Source: JACQHJ01 sp964624955 (GTDB lineage: Bacteria; Patescibacteriota; Microgenomatia; Levybacterales; UBA12049). Taken from it: DNA of 28,716 bases. The DNA is taken from the NCBI GenBank assembly GCA_964624955.1, contig CAZUZF010000007.1, positions 1 through 28,716 on the forward strand. The letters run 5' to 3'. A program made the position numbers and the translations under genes. Of the stretch, positions 21,703 to 28,716 are shown one piece after another. A model generated the notes under the pieces. The model searched no databases, was not told the DNA's origin, and saw only the letters and a program-made list of their open reading frames with translations. Every line of letters begins with the position of its first letter. The first letter of the stretch is position 1.

Positions 21703-21731
21703 TTACAATTTTTGCAAAAAAGGTGTATAAT
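21703..21731 (+). promoter_or_regulatory. Promoter of the 488-aa gene
   Basis: TTACAA (21703-21708), 17 bp, TATAAT (21726-21731), 9 nt to the ATG at 21741. The spacer is mostly the perfect palindrome TTTTTGCAAAAA (21709-21720), which could bend the DNA or bind a regulator. Confidence 0.65.
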
Positions 21732-21740
21732 ACCACACGT

Positions 21741-23206
21741 ATGGTAGCACCGACAGAAAGAGGACGAGTTCCTGAAGCATCATTTACGCCTATGCAAGAA
21801 TATAAGGTCAGACTTTTGACTGGGCAGTTTGATACTTCAAAATACGACGTAAGATTGGCAACTAGACTGCTTCCTGAAAACAATCCTAGCCGTGCCTATG
21901 AGGTAATGCATGAGACATGGATGAGTGCAAGAAAGAGAGCTTGGGCAAGTGATCGAAGGGTTACAGATGAAAGAGTTAGGCTTTGGGCTGAAGGAAGAGC
22001 AAAGGCAACTATGGTTGTACTTCAATCGGGAGCTATTTCCTCATCTCTTCTTGATGGATTAAGAATAATTGGTCTTGATATTCAAGATCCTGTTGATGCC
22101 GAGGTTGAAGATTTGCAAGAATATTTTTCTGGTGACTTTTATGGCAGATATGCTGGAGATAAAGATAAAAGTGTTGGAAATTTAGGAGAAACATTTTTTG
22201 ATAAGTGTTTAACAAAAGGAGATAGAAGGGGAAACGGAAGAAAGGTAGATGCAAGAAAAGCAAAGAAAATAATGGAACAATTAGTGGCGACAAAAGATGT
22301 GCTTGCTCCAATACTTGAGCCAGAAACTTTTGCAAAACTTTATGACGTAGTACAGGCAAAAATAGACAACGGTCTTGGAAGGCTAACATCGGTCTTAACC
22401 CCCTTAAGTGATCCACAAAAAAAGCAACTTGGAATACAGCTTGATTATTTTACAAGACAGCCATTACCAGAGCCTACTGTTGCTGTAGCAGCAAGACCTA
22501 CGGTAATGGCGAGGCCTACAGTAACAAGGCCAGGGGTTGAGGTTACAGCAGCCGTGGCACCGGCAGTAACGGCCGAACCCACCAGGCCTCATATAATTGA
22601 GATTGAGGGTGGAGAAGATGAAGCAATATCGGAATTAAACGCTAAATTAAAAGTTGATCCAGACAAATCAAATCTTAGGGTTACCTTTCCTGTAGATAGT
22701 ATTAGGAGATACCTCGTTCAATCTGCTGTTCCCGATATGGAAGTAATAGCTGCTGGAGTAGCACAAAGAGATAGAGATAAGGAAAACGTCATAAACGTAA
22801 CAGGTGTGAAAATAAAAGGTAAAGATGAACCTGTTGAGAGAGCATTAACCATTGATTATACAATTGATAATGACGAAGAAGGGTCAATGAGGATAGTTCT
22901 TAACAAAATTACAACTGAAGATGGTAGAGAGTTTAGGCCTGAGGAAAAAACAATGGCTGAAAGAGGAACATTTAAAGATGTAAGACAAGAAGCTTTGACA
23001 CGTCTTGAGCAAGATTTAGATGAGGAAAACAAAGAATGGCATCCAAAAGGTATAGCAGTTACAGAGAAAGGAATAGAAATCGAGTTTGTAAATTATGCCC
23101 CTCTTGGGCCTGTTGTAGAAATATCTCCGATTCCTCCTCCTCCAAAAGAAGAGGGAGAGGTTTCTCTAGAAACGGATGATGAAGATATGGTAGGCGCTAC
23201 ATCTTA
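21741..23206 (+). CDS. Unknown two-domain protein (488 aa)
   Basis: No family recognised. The frame begins at a GTG (21723) that abuts the -10 box; the ATG at 21741, 9 nt after TATAAT, is taken as the start. Domain 1 (about 1-240) is helical and charged, with a basic R-K-R-A-W-x-S-D-R-R stretch. A linker near 243-290 is rich in Pro, Ala, Val and Thr with repeated A-R-P-T-V or T-R-P units. Domain 2 (about 290-460) is alpha/beta with I-D-Y-T-I-D and R-I-V-L-N-K-I strands. The C-terminal tail is acidic with poly-proline (P-P-P-P). No membrane segment or signal peptide. With the 548-aa and 198-aa proteins it belongs to the lineage-specific set of this genome. Confidence 0.75.
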
Positions 23207-23229
23207 AGCTATTTTTAAGTTTGTTGTGA

Positions 23230-23235
23230 TATAAT
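23230..23235 (+). promoter_or_regulatory. -10 box of htrA
   Basis: TATAAT 12 nt before the ATG at 23248; no clear -35. The box lies upstream of a TTG (23239) that the frame could also use. Confidence 0.5.
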
Positions 23236-23247
23236 ATTTTGGCTTCC

Positions 23248-24399
23248 ATGAAAAAACTTGGCATACTTTTAATTGCATTGGTTTTGATTTTAATAGTTTG
23301 GACTGCATTTGCAAGGTCTTTTCCTAACATTATTTCTTCTCTCACCCCTCCTACCGTTCAATCTCCTCTGGAAAGTATAAAAGTTGTTGGAGAAGAATCA
23401 GTTGTTATTGATGTTGTAAAAAATGTTGGCCCATCAGTTGTGACTGTTGTCCAAATTGCACCAGCGCAACAGAGAGGCTCTATTCGTTTTGGTCCATTTG
23501 GTTTTTTTGAAGTACCAGATAGCGAAACTAACGAAGAGCAAACTTCTAACATTGGCTCTGGTTTTATTTTAACCAATGATGGTTTAATTGCCACAAACAA
23601 ACATGTTGTTTCAGAAAGTAATGTAAAATACCAGATTGTTACAAGTGATAATAAAACTTATGATGTTGAAAAAGTATTTAGGGATCCTCTAAATGATATT
23701 GCCTTTTTAAAGGTAAATCCAAATCAAAACACAGGCAAGACTCTTATACCTGTTGTTTTAGGTGATTCATCAAAACTGCAAGTTGGCCAATTTGTAATCG
23801 CAATTGGAACTGCTTTGGGTGAGTTTAGAAATACAGTAACAACTGGTGTAATTTCAGGTCTTGGAAGAGGTATTACTGCAGGAAGTGCATTCCAAGGATT
23901 TGTAGAAAAACTTGATAATGTAATTCAAACAGATGCCGCAATAAATCCTGGAAATAGCGGAGGACCACTTGTTAATTCAGCAGGAGCGGTAATAGGAATT
24001 AATACCGCAGTTTCCCAATCAGGACAAAACATTGGCTTTGCTCTCCCTGTTAGCATCCTGCAAAACTCTCTTAAAAACTTTAACGAAAACGGACAGTTTA
24101 TCAGGCCTTACCTTGGTGTTTCATATGTAATGCTTTCCAAACAAGAGGCAAAATTAAATGATTTGGTTGAAGGAGCATATATCCAAAGCGTTGTCAAAGG
24201 TTCCCCTGCAGACCTTTCTGGAATTAAAGCAGGGGATGTAATAACTACATTTGATGGTAAGAAAGTGATTGCGGGAGTAAACGAACTTTCAACATTAATT
24301 GCTTCTAAAAAAACAGGGGATAGGGTAGAAATTACTGTTAATAGAGATGGTAAAGAGATAAATTTGACAGCAACTCTTGGCAGTGCTCCAAACGAATAG
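23248..24399 (+). CDS. htrA: HtrA/DegP-like serine protease with one PDZ domain
   Basis: 383 residues. An N-terminal anchor (4-22) puts the enzyme outside the membrane. The trypsin-like domain has the full triad: His119 (T-N-K-H-V-V), Asp150 (N-D-I-A-F-L) and Ser237 (G-N-S-G-G-P-L). One PDZ domain follows at about 290-375 (G-A-Y-I-Q-S-V-V-K-G-S-P-A, G-I-K-A-G-D-V-I). Length and layout match single-PDZ HtrA proteases that degrade or chaperone misfolded envelope proteins. A TTG at 23239 is in frame, but ATG 23248 gives the normal M-K-K anchor start. With CtpA 1.5 kb upstream it suggests an envelope quality-control set. Confidence 0.96.
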   Translation: MKKLGILLIALVLILIVWTAFARSFPNIISSLTPPTVQSPLESIKVVGEESVVIDVVKNVGPSVVTVVQIAPAQQRGSIRFGPFGFFEVPDSETNEEQTSNIGSGFILTNDGLIATNKHVVSESNVKYQIVTSDNKTYDVEKVFRDPLNDIAFLKVNPNQNTGKTLIPVVLGDSSKLQVGQFVIAIGTALGEFRNTVTTGVISGLGRGITAGSAFQGFVEKLDNVIQTDAAINPGNSGGPLVNSAGAVIGINTAVSQSGQNIGFALPVSILQNSLKNFNENGQFIRPYLGVSYVMLSKQEAKLNDLVEGAYIQSVVKGSPADLSGIKAGDVITTFDGKKVIAGVNELSTLIASKKTGDRVEITVNRDGKEINLTATLGSAPNE

Positions 24400-24401
24400 T
24401 C

Positions 24402-24407
24402 TATAAT
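24402..24407 (+). promoter_or_regulatory. -10 box of murB
   Basis: TATAAT 8 nt before the ATG at 24416, starting just after the htrA stop. The best -35 is TTGGCA (24377-24382) with a long 19-bp spacer. Confidence 0.45.
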
Positions 24408-24415
24408 AGCTCTAT

Positions 24416-25369
24416 ATGCCAACACTTCAAACTAATATTTCCCTTTCAGACTTTAGCAATTTTAAAATTGGTGGAAACGCAAGATATTTTATTGAAGTAT
24501 TTTCTATTCAGGATTTAATAGAAGGCTTAAAAAAATGGCATGAAATTTCCAAGGGTTTTCCAAAAGAACAAAAAAGAATTTTTGTTTTAGGTGGTGGAAC
24601 AAATATTTTGTTTTCAGATGACGGATTTGATGGTTTGGTTATCAAAGACTCAATTGATCAAATATCATTACAAGATGATCTTGTAACTGTTGGCGCAGGA
24701 ACTTCTATGGAAAGCCTTCTTAACTTTTGTATAGAAAACTCTCTTTCAGGACTTGAGTGGGCAGGGGGACTTCCAGGAACTGTCGGAGGGTCTGTTAGGG
24801 GAAACGCAGGAGCATATAACGGAGAAACAAAAGACACAGTTTTTGAAGTTGAAAGTATAAATCTAGATACCTTAGAAACTATTAAAAGAAACAAAAACGA
24901 ATGTAAATTCAATTACAGAACCAGCATTTTTAAAAAAAGTGCGGTTAATGAAATAATTACATATATAAAATTTAAACTCATTAGGGAAAGTAAAGAGGAC
25001 ATTAAAAACCTAATAGAGGATAAAATAAATAAAAGAAAACTAAGACATCCGCTAGAATATCCAAATGTAGGAAGCATATTTAAAAATGTACCAATTGAAA
25101 AATTCCCTAAAGAAATATTAAATGAACTTAAACAATATATAAAAGATGATCCTTTCCCGGTAATCCCAACCGCAAAACTGACCTTTTTGGCAGGACTTTG
25201 TGCAAAGAGAATAGGGGATGCCCAAGTATCCCAAAAACACACTAATTTTATAGTTAATCTTGGCAGTGCTAAAGCAAAAGACGTTAAAAAACTTATAAAA
25301 ATTATTCAAAACGTTGTAAAGCAAAAATTTAACGTTAATTTGGAACTAGAAGTAATGTTTGTTGATTAA
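24416..25369 (+). CDS. murB: UDP-N-acetylenolpyruvoylglucosamine reductase MurB
   Basis: 317 residues. FAD-binding segment V-L-G-G-G-T-N-I-L (57-65), G-A-G-T-S-M-E-S-L (93-101), and W-A-G-G-L-P-G-T-V-G-G-S-V-R-G-N-A-G-A-Y (115-134). The catalytic set is Y-R-T-S (Tyr167-Arg168), Ser220 (P-N-V-G-S-I-F-K-N) and Glu312 near the C-terminus. It reduces UDP-GlcNAc-enolpyruvate to UDP-MurNAc with NADPH, so this cell makes its own peptidoglycan precursor. The stop overlaps that of the facing reductase within TTAA (25366-25369). Confidence 0.97.
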   Translation: MPTLQTNISLSDFSNFKIGGNARYFIEVFSIQDLIEGLKKWHEISKGFPKEQKRIFVLGGGTNILFSDDGFDGLVIKDSIDQISLQDDLVTVGAGTSMESLLNFCIENSLSGLEWAGGLPGTVGGSVRGNAGAYNGETKDTVFEVESINLDTLETIKRNKNECKFNYRTSIFKKSAVNEIITYIKFKLIRESKEDIKNLIEDKINKRKLRHPLEYPNVGSIFKNVPIEKFPKEILNELKQYIKDDPFPVIPTAKLTFLAGLCAKRIGDAQVSQKHTNFIVNLGSAKAKDVKKLIKIIQNVVKQKFNVNLELEVMFVD

Positions 25370-26046
25370 ATCTTTTTGTAGCCTGAAAAATAATCCTGCT
25401 TAATATTTTCTTCTAATACACCTTCCTCAAGTAAAATTTTAGTAATATTATCAACCATTGGATCGGGTCCTGATACAAAGAAAATAATCTTTTTATTTTT
25501 AAAAAACTTGGATAAAACATTTTTTTCTATTTTTTTGGGAGAAAATATGTAACTTAACTTAAATTCTTTATGCCTAGACGCAATTTCATCAAGGTCTTTT
25601 TTAAAAGCAGTCCTTTTTGTTTTATTAGCGTATAGAAGGTTTACATTAATTGGTTTTTTTTCATAGTCTTTTTGTCTAATAATTGCAATAAATGGAGTAA
25701 TGCCAATGCCACCTGCTATAAAGACATGGTGTTTTTTAAAATCTTCAATAACAAAATCTCCGTCAGGTCCTTTGGCTTGGATTTTTTCTCCAATTTTTAA
25801 ATTATCCAAAGCTTTTTTAAATGAACTTTTCTTTTTAAAAATTCTTGTAGTAATAACAATATGCTTTTCAAATGGGGAAGAGGAGATGGTAAAAAAACGC
25901 ATTTTCCCTCTTAAATCCTCATTCTTGTGGGGTAGGAAATAAATCATGTATTGTCCCCCAGTCCATTTGATATTTTTATTAGATTTAAAGACAAAGGATT
26001 TAATGTTTGAAGTAAGTCTTTTTTTATCAACCAGGGTCAACCTCAT
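25366..26046 (-). CDS. FAD/NAD(P)-binding oxidoreductase of the ferredoxin-NADP+ reductase fold
   Basis: 226 residues with the two-domain FNR layout: an FAD barrel with R-F-F-T-I-S-S (50-56), and a nucleotide domain with A-G-G-I-G-I-T-P-F (111-119) and V-S-G-P-D-P-M-V-D (191-199). It lacks an Fe-S or haem domain, so electrons must go to a separate carrier such as ferredoxin or flavodoxin, or to a small molecule. No membrane segment. The partner is not visible in this window. A minus-strand TATATT ends 6 nt before the ATG. Confidence 0.92.
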   Translation of the reverse strand: MRLTLVDKKRLTSNIKSFVFKSNKNIKWTGGQYMIYFLPHKNEDLRGKMRFFTISSSPFEKHIVITTRIFKKKSSFKKALDNLKIGEKIQAKGPDGDFVIEDFKKHHVFIAGGIGITPFIAIIRQKDYEKKPINVNLLYANKTKRTAFKKDLDEIASRHKEFKLSYIFSPKKIEKNVLSKFFKNKKIIFFVSGPDPMVDNITKILLEEGVLEENIKQDYFSGYKKI

Positions 26047-26052
26047 TTTACA

Positions 26053-26075
26053 AATATACCAAAGCTTGTTATAAA
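26053..26075. promoter_or_regulatory. Very compact divergent promoter pair
   Basis: The 35-bp region between start codons carries a minus-strand TATATT (26053-26058) and a plus-strand TATAAA (26070-26075), each 6 nt from its start codon and 11 bp apart, the same geometry as at 12272-12294. Confidence 0.6.
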
Positions 26076-26081
26076 TAAATA

Positions 26082-27779
26082 GTGGAGATTATTTTTTTTG
26101 ATTTAACAGTTATTATTGTTATTGCAGCAATTATTTCAATAATCTTTAGACTTCTAAAACAGCCTGCAATCCTTGCTTATATTTTAACAGGCATTGTCAT
26201 TTCCCTTTTTCATTTTTTTAATCTTTCTAATCAACCCTTGCTTTTGGCATTATCCCAGGTTGGAATAACTCTTTTGCTTTTTATGGTTGGTCTTGAAATT
26301 CGTATAAATGAGCTAGTCTCAATGGGTAAAATGCTTTTACTTTCCTCTGCTTTTCAAATTTCTCTCAGCTTTATACTTTCCTTTTTGATTTCCCTAATAC
26401 TTGGCTTTGACAAGCTCTCAAGTTTTTATATTGCAGCAGCAATTACATTTTCAAGCACAATTGTAGTTGTCAAGCTTTTATCAGACCAGCATGAGCTCCA
26501 TAGTCTCCATGGGAAGTTTTCTCTAGGCATTCTTTTGTCCCAGGACGTTGTTGCAATGGCCTTTTTAATGTTTCTTGCAGGTTCAGTACAGGAAAGCCCA
26601 TTTTTGGGACCAATTGGAAATTTGAGTTTGGTCTTAATTAAGGGAACAATTATACTTTTTGCAATTTACTTTCTATCTAAAAATATCTTCCCAAAGCTAT
26701 TTGAAAAAATAGCAAGATCTTCAGAAACTCTTTTTTTGGCAAGCCTTGGCTGGGTTTTCGGACTTGCCGCACTGGTTTCTTCTAAGTTAATCGGCTTTTC
26801 AATTGAAATTGGTGGATTTTTGGCAGGGGTTGCACTTGCAAACTCTTTGGTTAATTACCAAATTATTGCCAAGGCAAAGATTTTAAGGGATTTTTTCATA
26901 GTCATCTTTTTTGTGTTACTTGGAATTCAAATGTCTTTTGCAAATATTGGAAAAATTTTAATACCGGCAATAATACTTTCAATATTTGTTTTACTTCTAA
27001 AACCGTTCATTGTTATGGTAATTTTAGGGACTCTGGGATATAAAAAGAGAACTTCTTTTTTAACAGGAGTTTCTTTATCCCAAATATCAGAATTTTCTTT
27101 AATTCTTGCCTTTTTAGGATTTAAGTTAGGTCATATAGACCAAGGAATTGTTTCTTTGATAACAATGGTAGGCCTAATTACCTTTGCAATTTCAACATAT
27201 ATGATTACTCACTGGAAAACAATGTATAGGAAATTTGAAAAAACACTTTCGTTTTTGGAAAAAGGGGAAGCTTTCAGTGAAAAGATGCAGGGGGAGGATT
27301 CTTTGGAAAGTTTAGACAACCATGTAGTGGTTATTGGCGGAGACCAAATGGGGAAAAGCATAATAGAGGCATTGGAAGACCAAGATGTCGATATTGTTTT
27401 AGTTGATTTTGATCCTTTAATTGTTAAAAAGTATGAAAGCGCCGACAAACAAAAAGTATTTAGGCTTTTTGGGGATATCTCTGATTTGGATATTCAGCAG
27501 CGAGCAAAGCTTGATAGCGCAAGACTGGTTATTTCAACCATACCCGATATCGAAGACAATTTATTGCTTTTAAAAGAATTAAAACATGAAAATAGAAAGG
27601 CAAAAATTGTCATGATGGCCTTAGAGGGAAAGGAAGCAAGAATTTTATACAGTCAGGGTGCTGATTATGTGGTTTTACCTCATCTTGCAGGTGGAAGACA
27701 GATTGCCAAGCTTATTTCAGAAAACGGACTATCAAAGCTTGAAAAACTTAAAGAAAAAGACAGAAAATACTTAAGATAG
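26082..27779 (+). CDS. Kef-type (CPA2) cation/proton antiporter with TrkA-N domain
   Basis: 565 residues from a GTG start set 6 nt after the -10 box. Residues 1-380 hold about 12 hydrophobic segments of the CPA2 fold, with F-M-V-G-L-E (67-72), S-S-T-I-V-V-V-K-L-L (124-133) and Q-D-V-V-A-M (154-159), the Gln-Asp region of Kef-type proteins. A cytosolic RCK/TrkA-N domain starts near 413: V-V-V-I-G-G-D-Q-M-G (415-424), with acidic Asp442 ending the second strand. The glycine motif reads G-G-D-Q-M-G rather than the common G-x-G-x-x-G, so nucleotide preference is uncertain. It probably moves K+ or Na+ against protons under nucleotide control. Confidence 0.93.
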   Translation: MEIIFFDLTVIIVIAAIISIIFRLLKQPAILAYILTGIVISLFHFFNLSNQPLLLALSQVGITLLLFMVGLEIRINELVSMGKMLLLSSAFQISLSFILSFLISLILGFDKLSSFYIAAAITFSSTIVVVKLLSDQHELHSLHGKFSLGILLSQDVVAMAFLMFLAGSVQESPFLGPIGNLSLVLIKGTIILFAIYFLSKNIFPKLFEKIARSSETLFLASLGWVFGLAALVSSKLIGFSIEIGGFLAGVALANSLVNYQIIAKAKILRDFFIVIFFVLLGIQMSFANIGKILIPAIILSIFVLLLKPFIVMVILGTLGYKKRTSFLTGVSLSQISEFSLILAFLGFKLGHIDQGIVSLITMVGLITFAISTYMITHWKTMYRKFEKTLSFLEKGEAFSEKMQGEDSLESLDNHVVVIGGDQMGKSIIEALEDQDVDIVLVDFDPLIVKKYESADKQKVFRLFGDISDLDIQQRAKLDSARLVISTIPDIEDNLLLLKELKHENRKAKIVMMALEGKEARILYSQGADYVVLPHLAGGRQIAKLISENGLSKLEKLKEKDRKYLR

Positions 27780-27781
27780 AA

Positions 27782-28288
27782 TTATCTTTCTTTGCTACTA
27801 CGTAAAACTCCTTCAAGAACTGGTTTTATGTGTTTGTCATGCAACTGCCTTGCAAAGAAAAGAGCAGCTCTTCTGTTATTTAAAAATGGATTATAATTTA
27901 CTCCACTCGTTTTTTCTCCGAAAGATGGAGAGGGAAGATGATCAATAATTCCAAGACTTCCATCATCAAGTCCTACTTGTCCTTTAATAAATAATGTATC
28001 TCCAAAATTTAATTCATTTATTGCAGATTGTTCCGGTTTACTTGGTTCAAGTCTTAATACTTCAAGCTCACTTTCGGAATTCCAGGCAGCGCCATAAATT
28101 CTGAAACCTTGAGGAGTATTGTCGATAACAGTTTGTGGTAGCTGATCTCTATCTACGATTCTAAGTTCCAGACCCTTAACAACCATTGGTATTTCAGTAT
28201 CTTTAAGGCGTCTTCCAAAAAGAGTTTCGACAAATTCTTTGTCTTTTAATAAACCATAACCGTAATAGATAATAGTTGCGTCATCCAT
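27782..28288 (-). CDS. AIG2/gamma-glutamylcyclotransferase-like protein
   Basis: 168 residues. Y-Y-G-Y-G-L-L-K-D near the N-terminus and I-Y-G-A-A-W-x-x-x-x-x-x-L-x-x-L-x-x-E in the middle follow the AIG2/GGCT pattern (Y-G-x-L early, then G-x-x-W or G-x-x-Y and an E ending the helix). Members act as gamma-glutamylamine cyclotransferases or similar; the substrate is unknown here. The frame extends to a TTG at 28327 that is part of the -35 box; ATG 28288, 10 nt after the -10, is taken. Its promoter spacer is a perfect 20-bp palindrome. Its stop lies 2 nt from that of the Kef gene. Confidence 0.65.
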   Translation of the reverse strand: MDDATIIYYGYGLLKDKEFVETLFGRRLKDTEIPMVVKGLELRIVDRDQLPQTVIDNTPQGFRIYGAAWNSESELEVLRLEPSKPEQSAINELNFGDTLFIKGQVGLDDGSLGIIDHLPSPSFGEKTSGVNYNPFLNNRRAALFFARQLHDKHIKPVLEGVLRSSKER

Positions 28289-28298
28289 TTTGGTGCGT

Positions 28299-28327
28299 AT
28301 TATATTGTTATAACAATATAAAGTCAA
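28299..28327 (-). promoter_or_regulatory. Promoter of the AIG2-like gene with 20-bp palindrome in the spacer
   Basis: Minus strand: TTGACT (28322-28327), 17 bp, TATAAT (28299-28304). Positions 28301-28320 are a perfect 20-bp palindrome centred on TGTTATAACA, filling the spacer, so a bound protein would block polymerase. The same 10-bp core occurs in the AbrB-Doc operator at 6385-6394. Confidence 0.75.
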
Positions 28328-28341
28328 TTGAGGGGAGTGGA

Positions 28342-28716
28342 TTAAACGCTAGTTTCTGTAGTTTCCAATTGTCTCATAGCGTCTGTTACTTTATCCAAAT
28401 CTCCATCCATAATAACTTCAAGGTTGCTAAAGTTTTTATTAATTCTATGATCCGTTAGCCTATCCTGGGGGAAATTATATGTTCTTATTTTCTCACTTCT
28501 CATCCCTCTGCCTACTTGGGTTGCTTTTAATCCTGCAATTTCGCCATGTTTTTTCTCAACTTCCATTTCCCAAAGTTTTGCACGAAGCATTTCAAGGGCA
28601 ATTTCTCTGTTTTGGGCTTGGAATCTTTGGGTTTGACAGGTGACAATAATACCGGTTGGTTTATGTTTTAATCTTACAGCAGTAGATACCTTGTTAACAT
28701 TTTGTCCTCCGTGGCC
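28342..28716 (-). CDS. prfA: Peptide chain release factor 1 (C-terminal part, 5' end outside window)
   Basis: About 124 C-terminal residues are visible. G-H-G-G-Q-N-V-N-K-V-S-T-A-V-R holds the GGQ tripeptide that drives peptidyl-tRNA hydrolysis. The segment R-S-E-K-I-R-T-Y-N-F-P-Q-D-R-L-T-D-H-R-I is the RF1 class signature (RF2 differs there). Some positions are unusual for RF1: H and N around GGQ, R-F-Q-A-Q-N-R-E where R-S-Q-x-Q-N is common, and V-G-R-G-M-R-S-E-K in place of G-S-G-D-R-S-E-K. A divergent RF1 or an RF1-like paralogue is therefore possible. The stop-codon recognition domain lies outside the window. Confidence 0.9.
   Translation of the reverse strand, partial: GHGGQNVNKVSTAVRLKHKPTGIIVTCQTQRFQAQNREIALEMLRAKLWEMEVEKKHGEIAGLKATQVGRGMRSEKIRTYNFPQDRLTDHRINKNFSNLEVIMDGDLDKVTDAMRQLETTETSV

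Noticed and set aside
22033..22416. 127-codon minus-strand ORF rich in Leu and His
   Set aside because: It is an antisense shadow of the 488-aa gene, with skewed composition and no promoter.

Overview
The window looks like a compact, AT-rich bacterial genome of the Candidate Phyla Radiation / Patescibacteria type, possibly Microgenomates. This is an inference from gene content and style: very short intergenic gaps, several proteins I cannot place in any family, a type II MurB, HtrA and C-terminal processing peptidase beside ribosomal genes, and TGA used as a normal stop. The strongest global signal is regulatory. Almost every gene that begins a transcription unit has a clear -10 box (TATAAT or close) ending only 6-14 nt before its start codon, often with a -35 at 17 bp, and no Shine-Dalgarno sequence. 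mRNAs should therefore begin at or a few bases before the start codon (leaderless). I used this to correct several start codons.

Layout. 1-2134: a gene start running off the left edge, a decayed gene (121-466), two divergent paralogues of an unknown family (468-905, 974-1393) and a PD-(D/E)XK nuclease-like protein with two CxxC motifs. 2135-2455: a long spacer holding a hairpin, a 24-codon ORF with a strong ribosome binding site, and an 11-bp direct repeat before an ECF sigma / membrane anti-sigma pair (2456-3680). 3790-7022: AlkD-type glycosylase, an EEP-fold phosphodiesterase/nuclease, an anchored alpha/beta hydrolase and an AbrB-Doc toxin-antitoxin operon with palindromic operators. 7059-7158 is a 100-N assembly gap. 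7168-8814: a large unknown basic protein. 8993-11689: a four-PAS histidine kinase and a receiver-only response regulator. 11732-13566: small unknown proteins and an HD phosphohydrolase. 13615-15323: MazEF and an SDR oxidoreductase whose base and codon use differ from the neighbours (probable acquired block). 15346-18543: YchF, a ketosynthase with an intact Cys-His-His triad, and an Amidase_2-type protein. 18633-21692: rpsF-ssb-rpsR, a barrel-sandwich-like protein and a CtpA protease. 21741-28716: a large unknown protein, HtrA, MurB, a flavin reductase, a Kef-type antiporter, an AIG2/GGCT-like protein, and the C-terminal part of release factor 1 running off the right edge.

How it fits together. 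Cell-envelope functions recur (MurB, Amidase_2, HtrA, CtpA, anchored hydrolase, anti-sigma, Kef antiporter). Two toxin-antitoxin modules and two signalling systems (ECF sigma/anti-sigma and PAS kinase/receiver) add regulation. Compaction is extreme: four convergent gene pairs share 4-nt overlapping stop codons, three divergent pairs are served by intergenic regions of 35-43 bp with near mirror-image -10 boxes, and two ribosomal-protein stop codons lie inside TATAAT boxes of the next gene. No tRNA, rRNA, CRISPR array or insertion sequence was seen.
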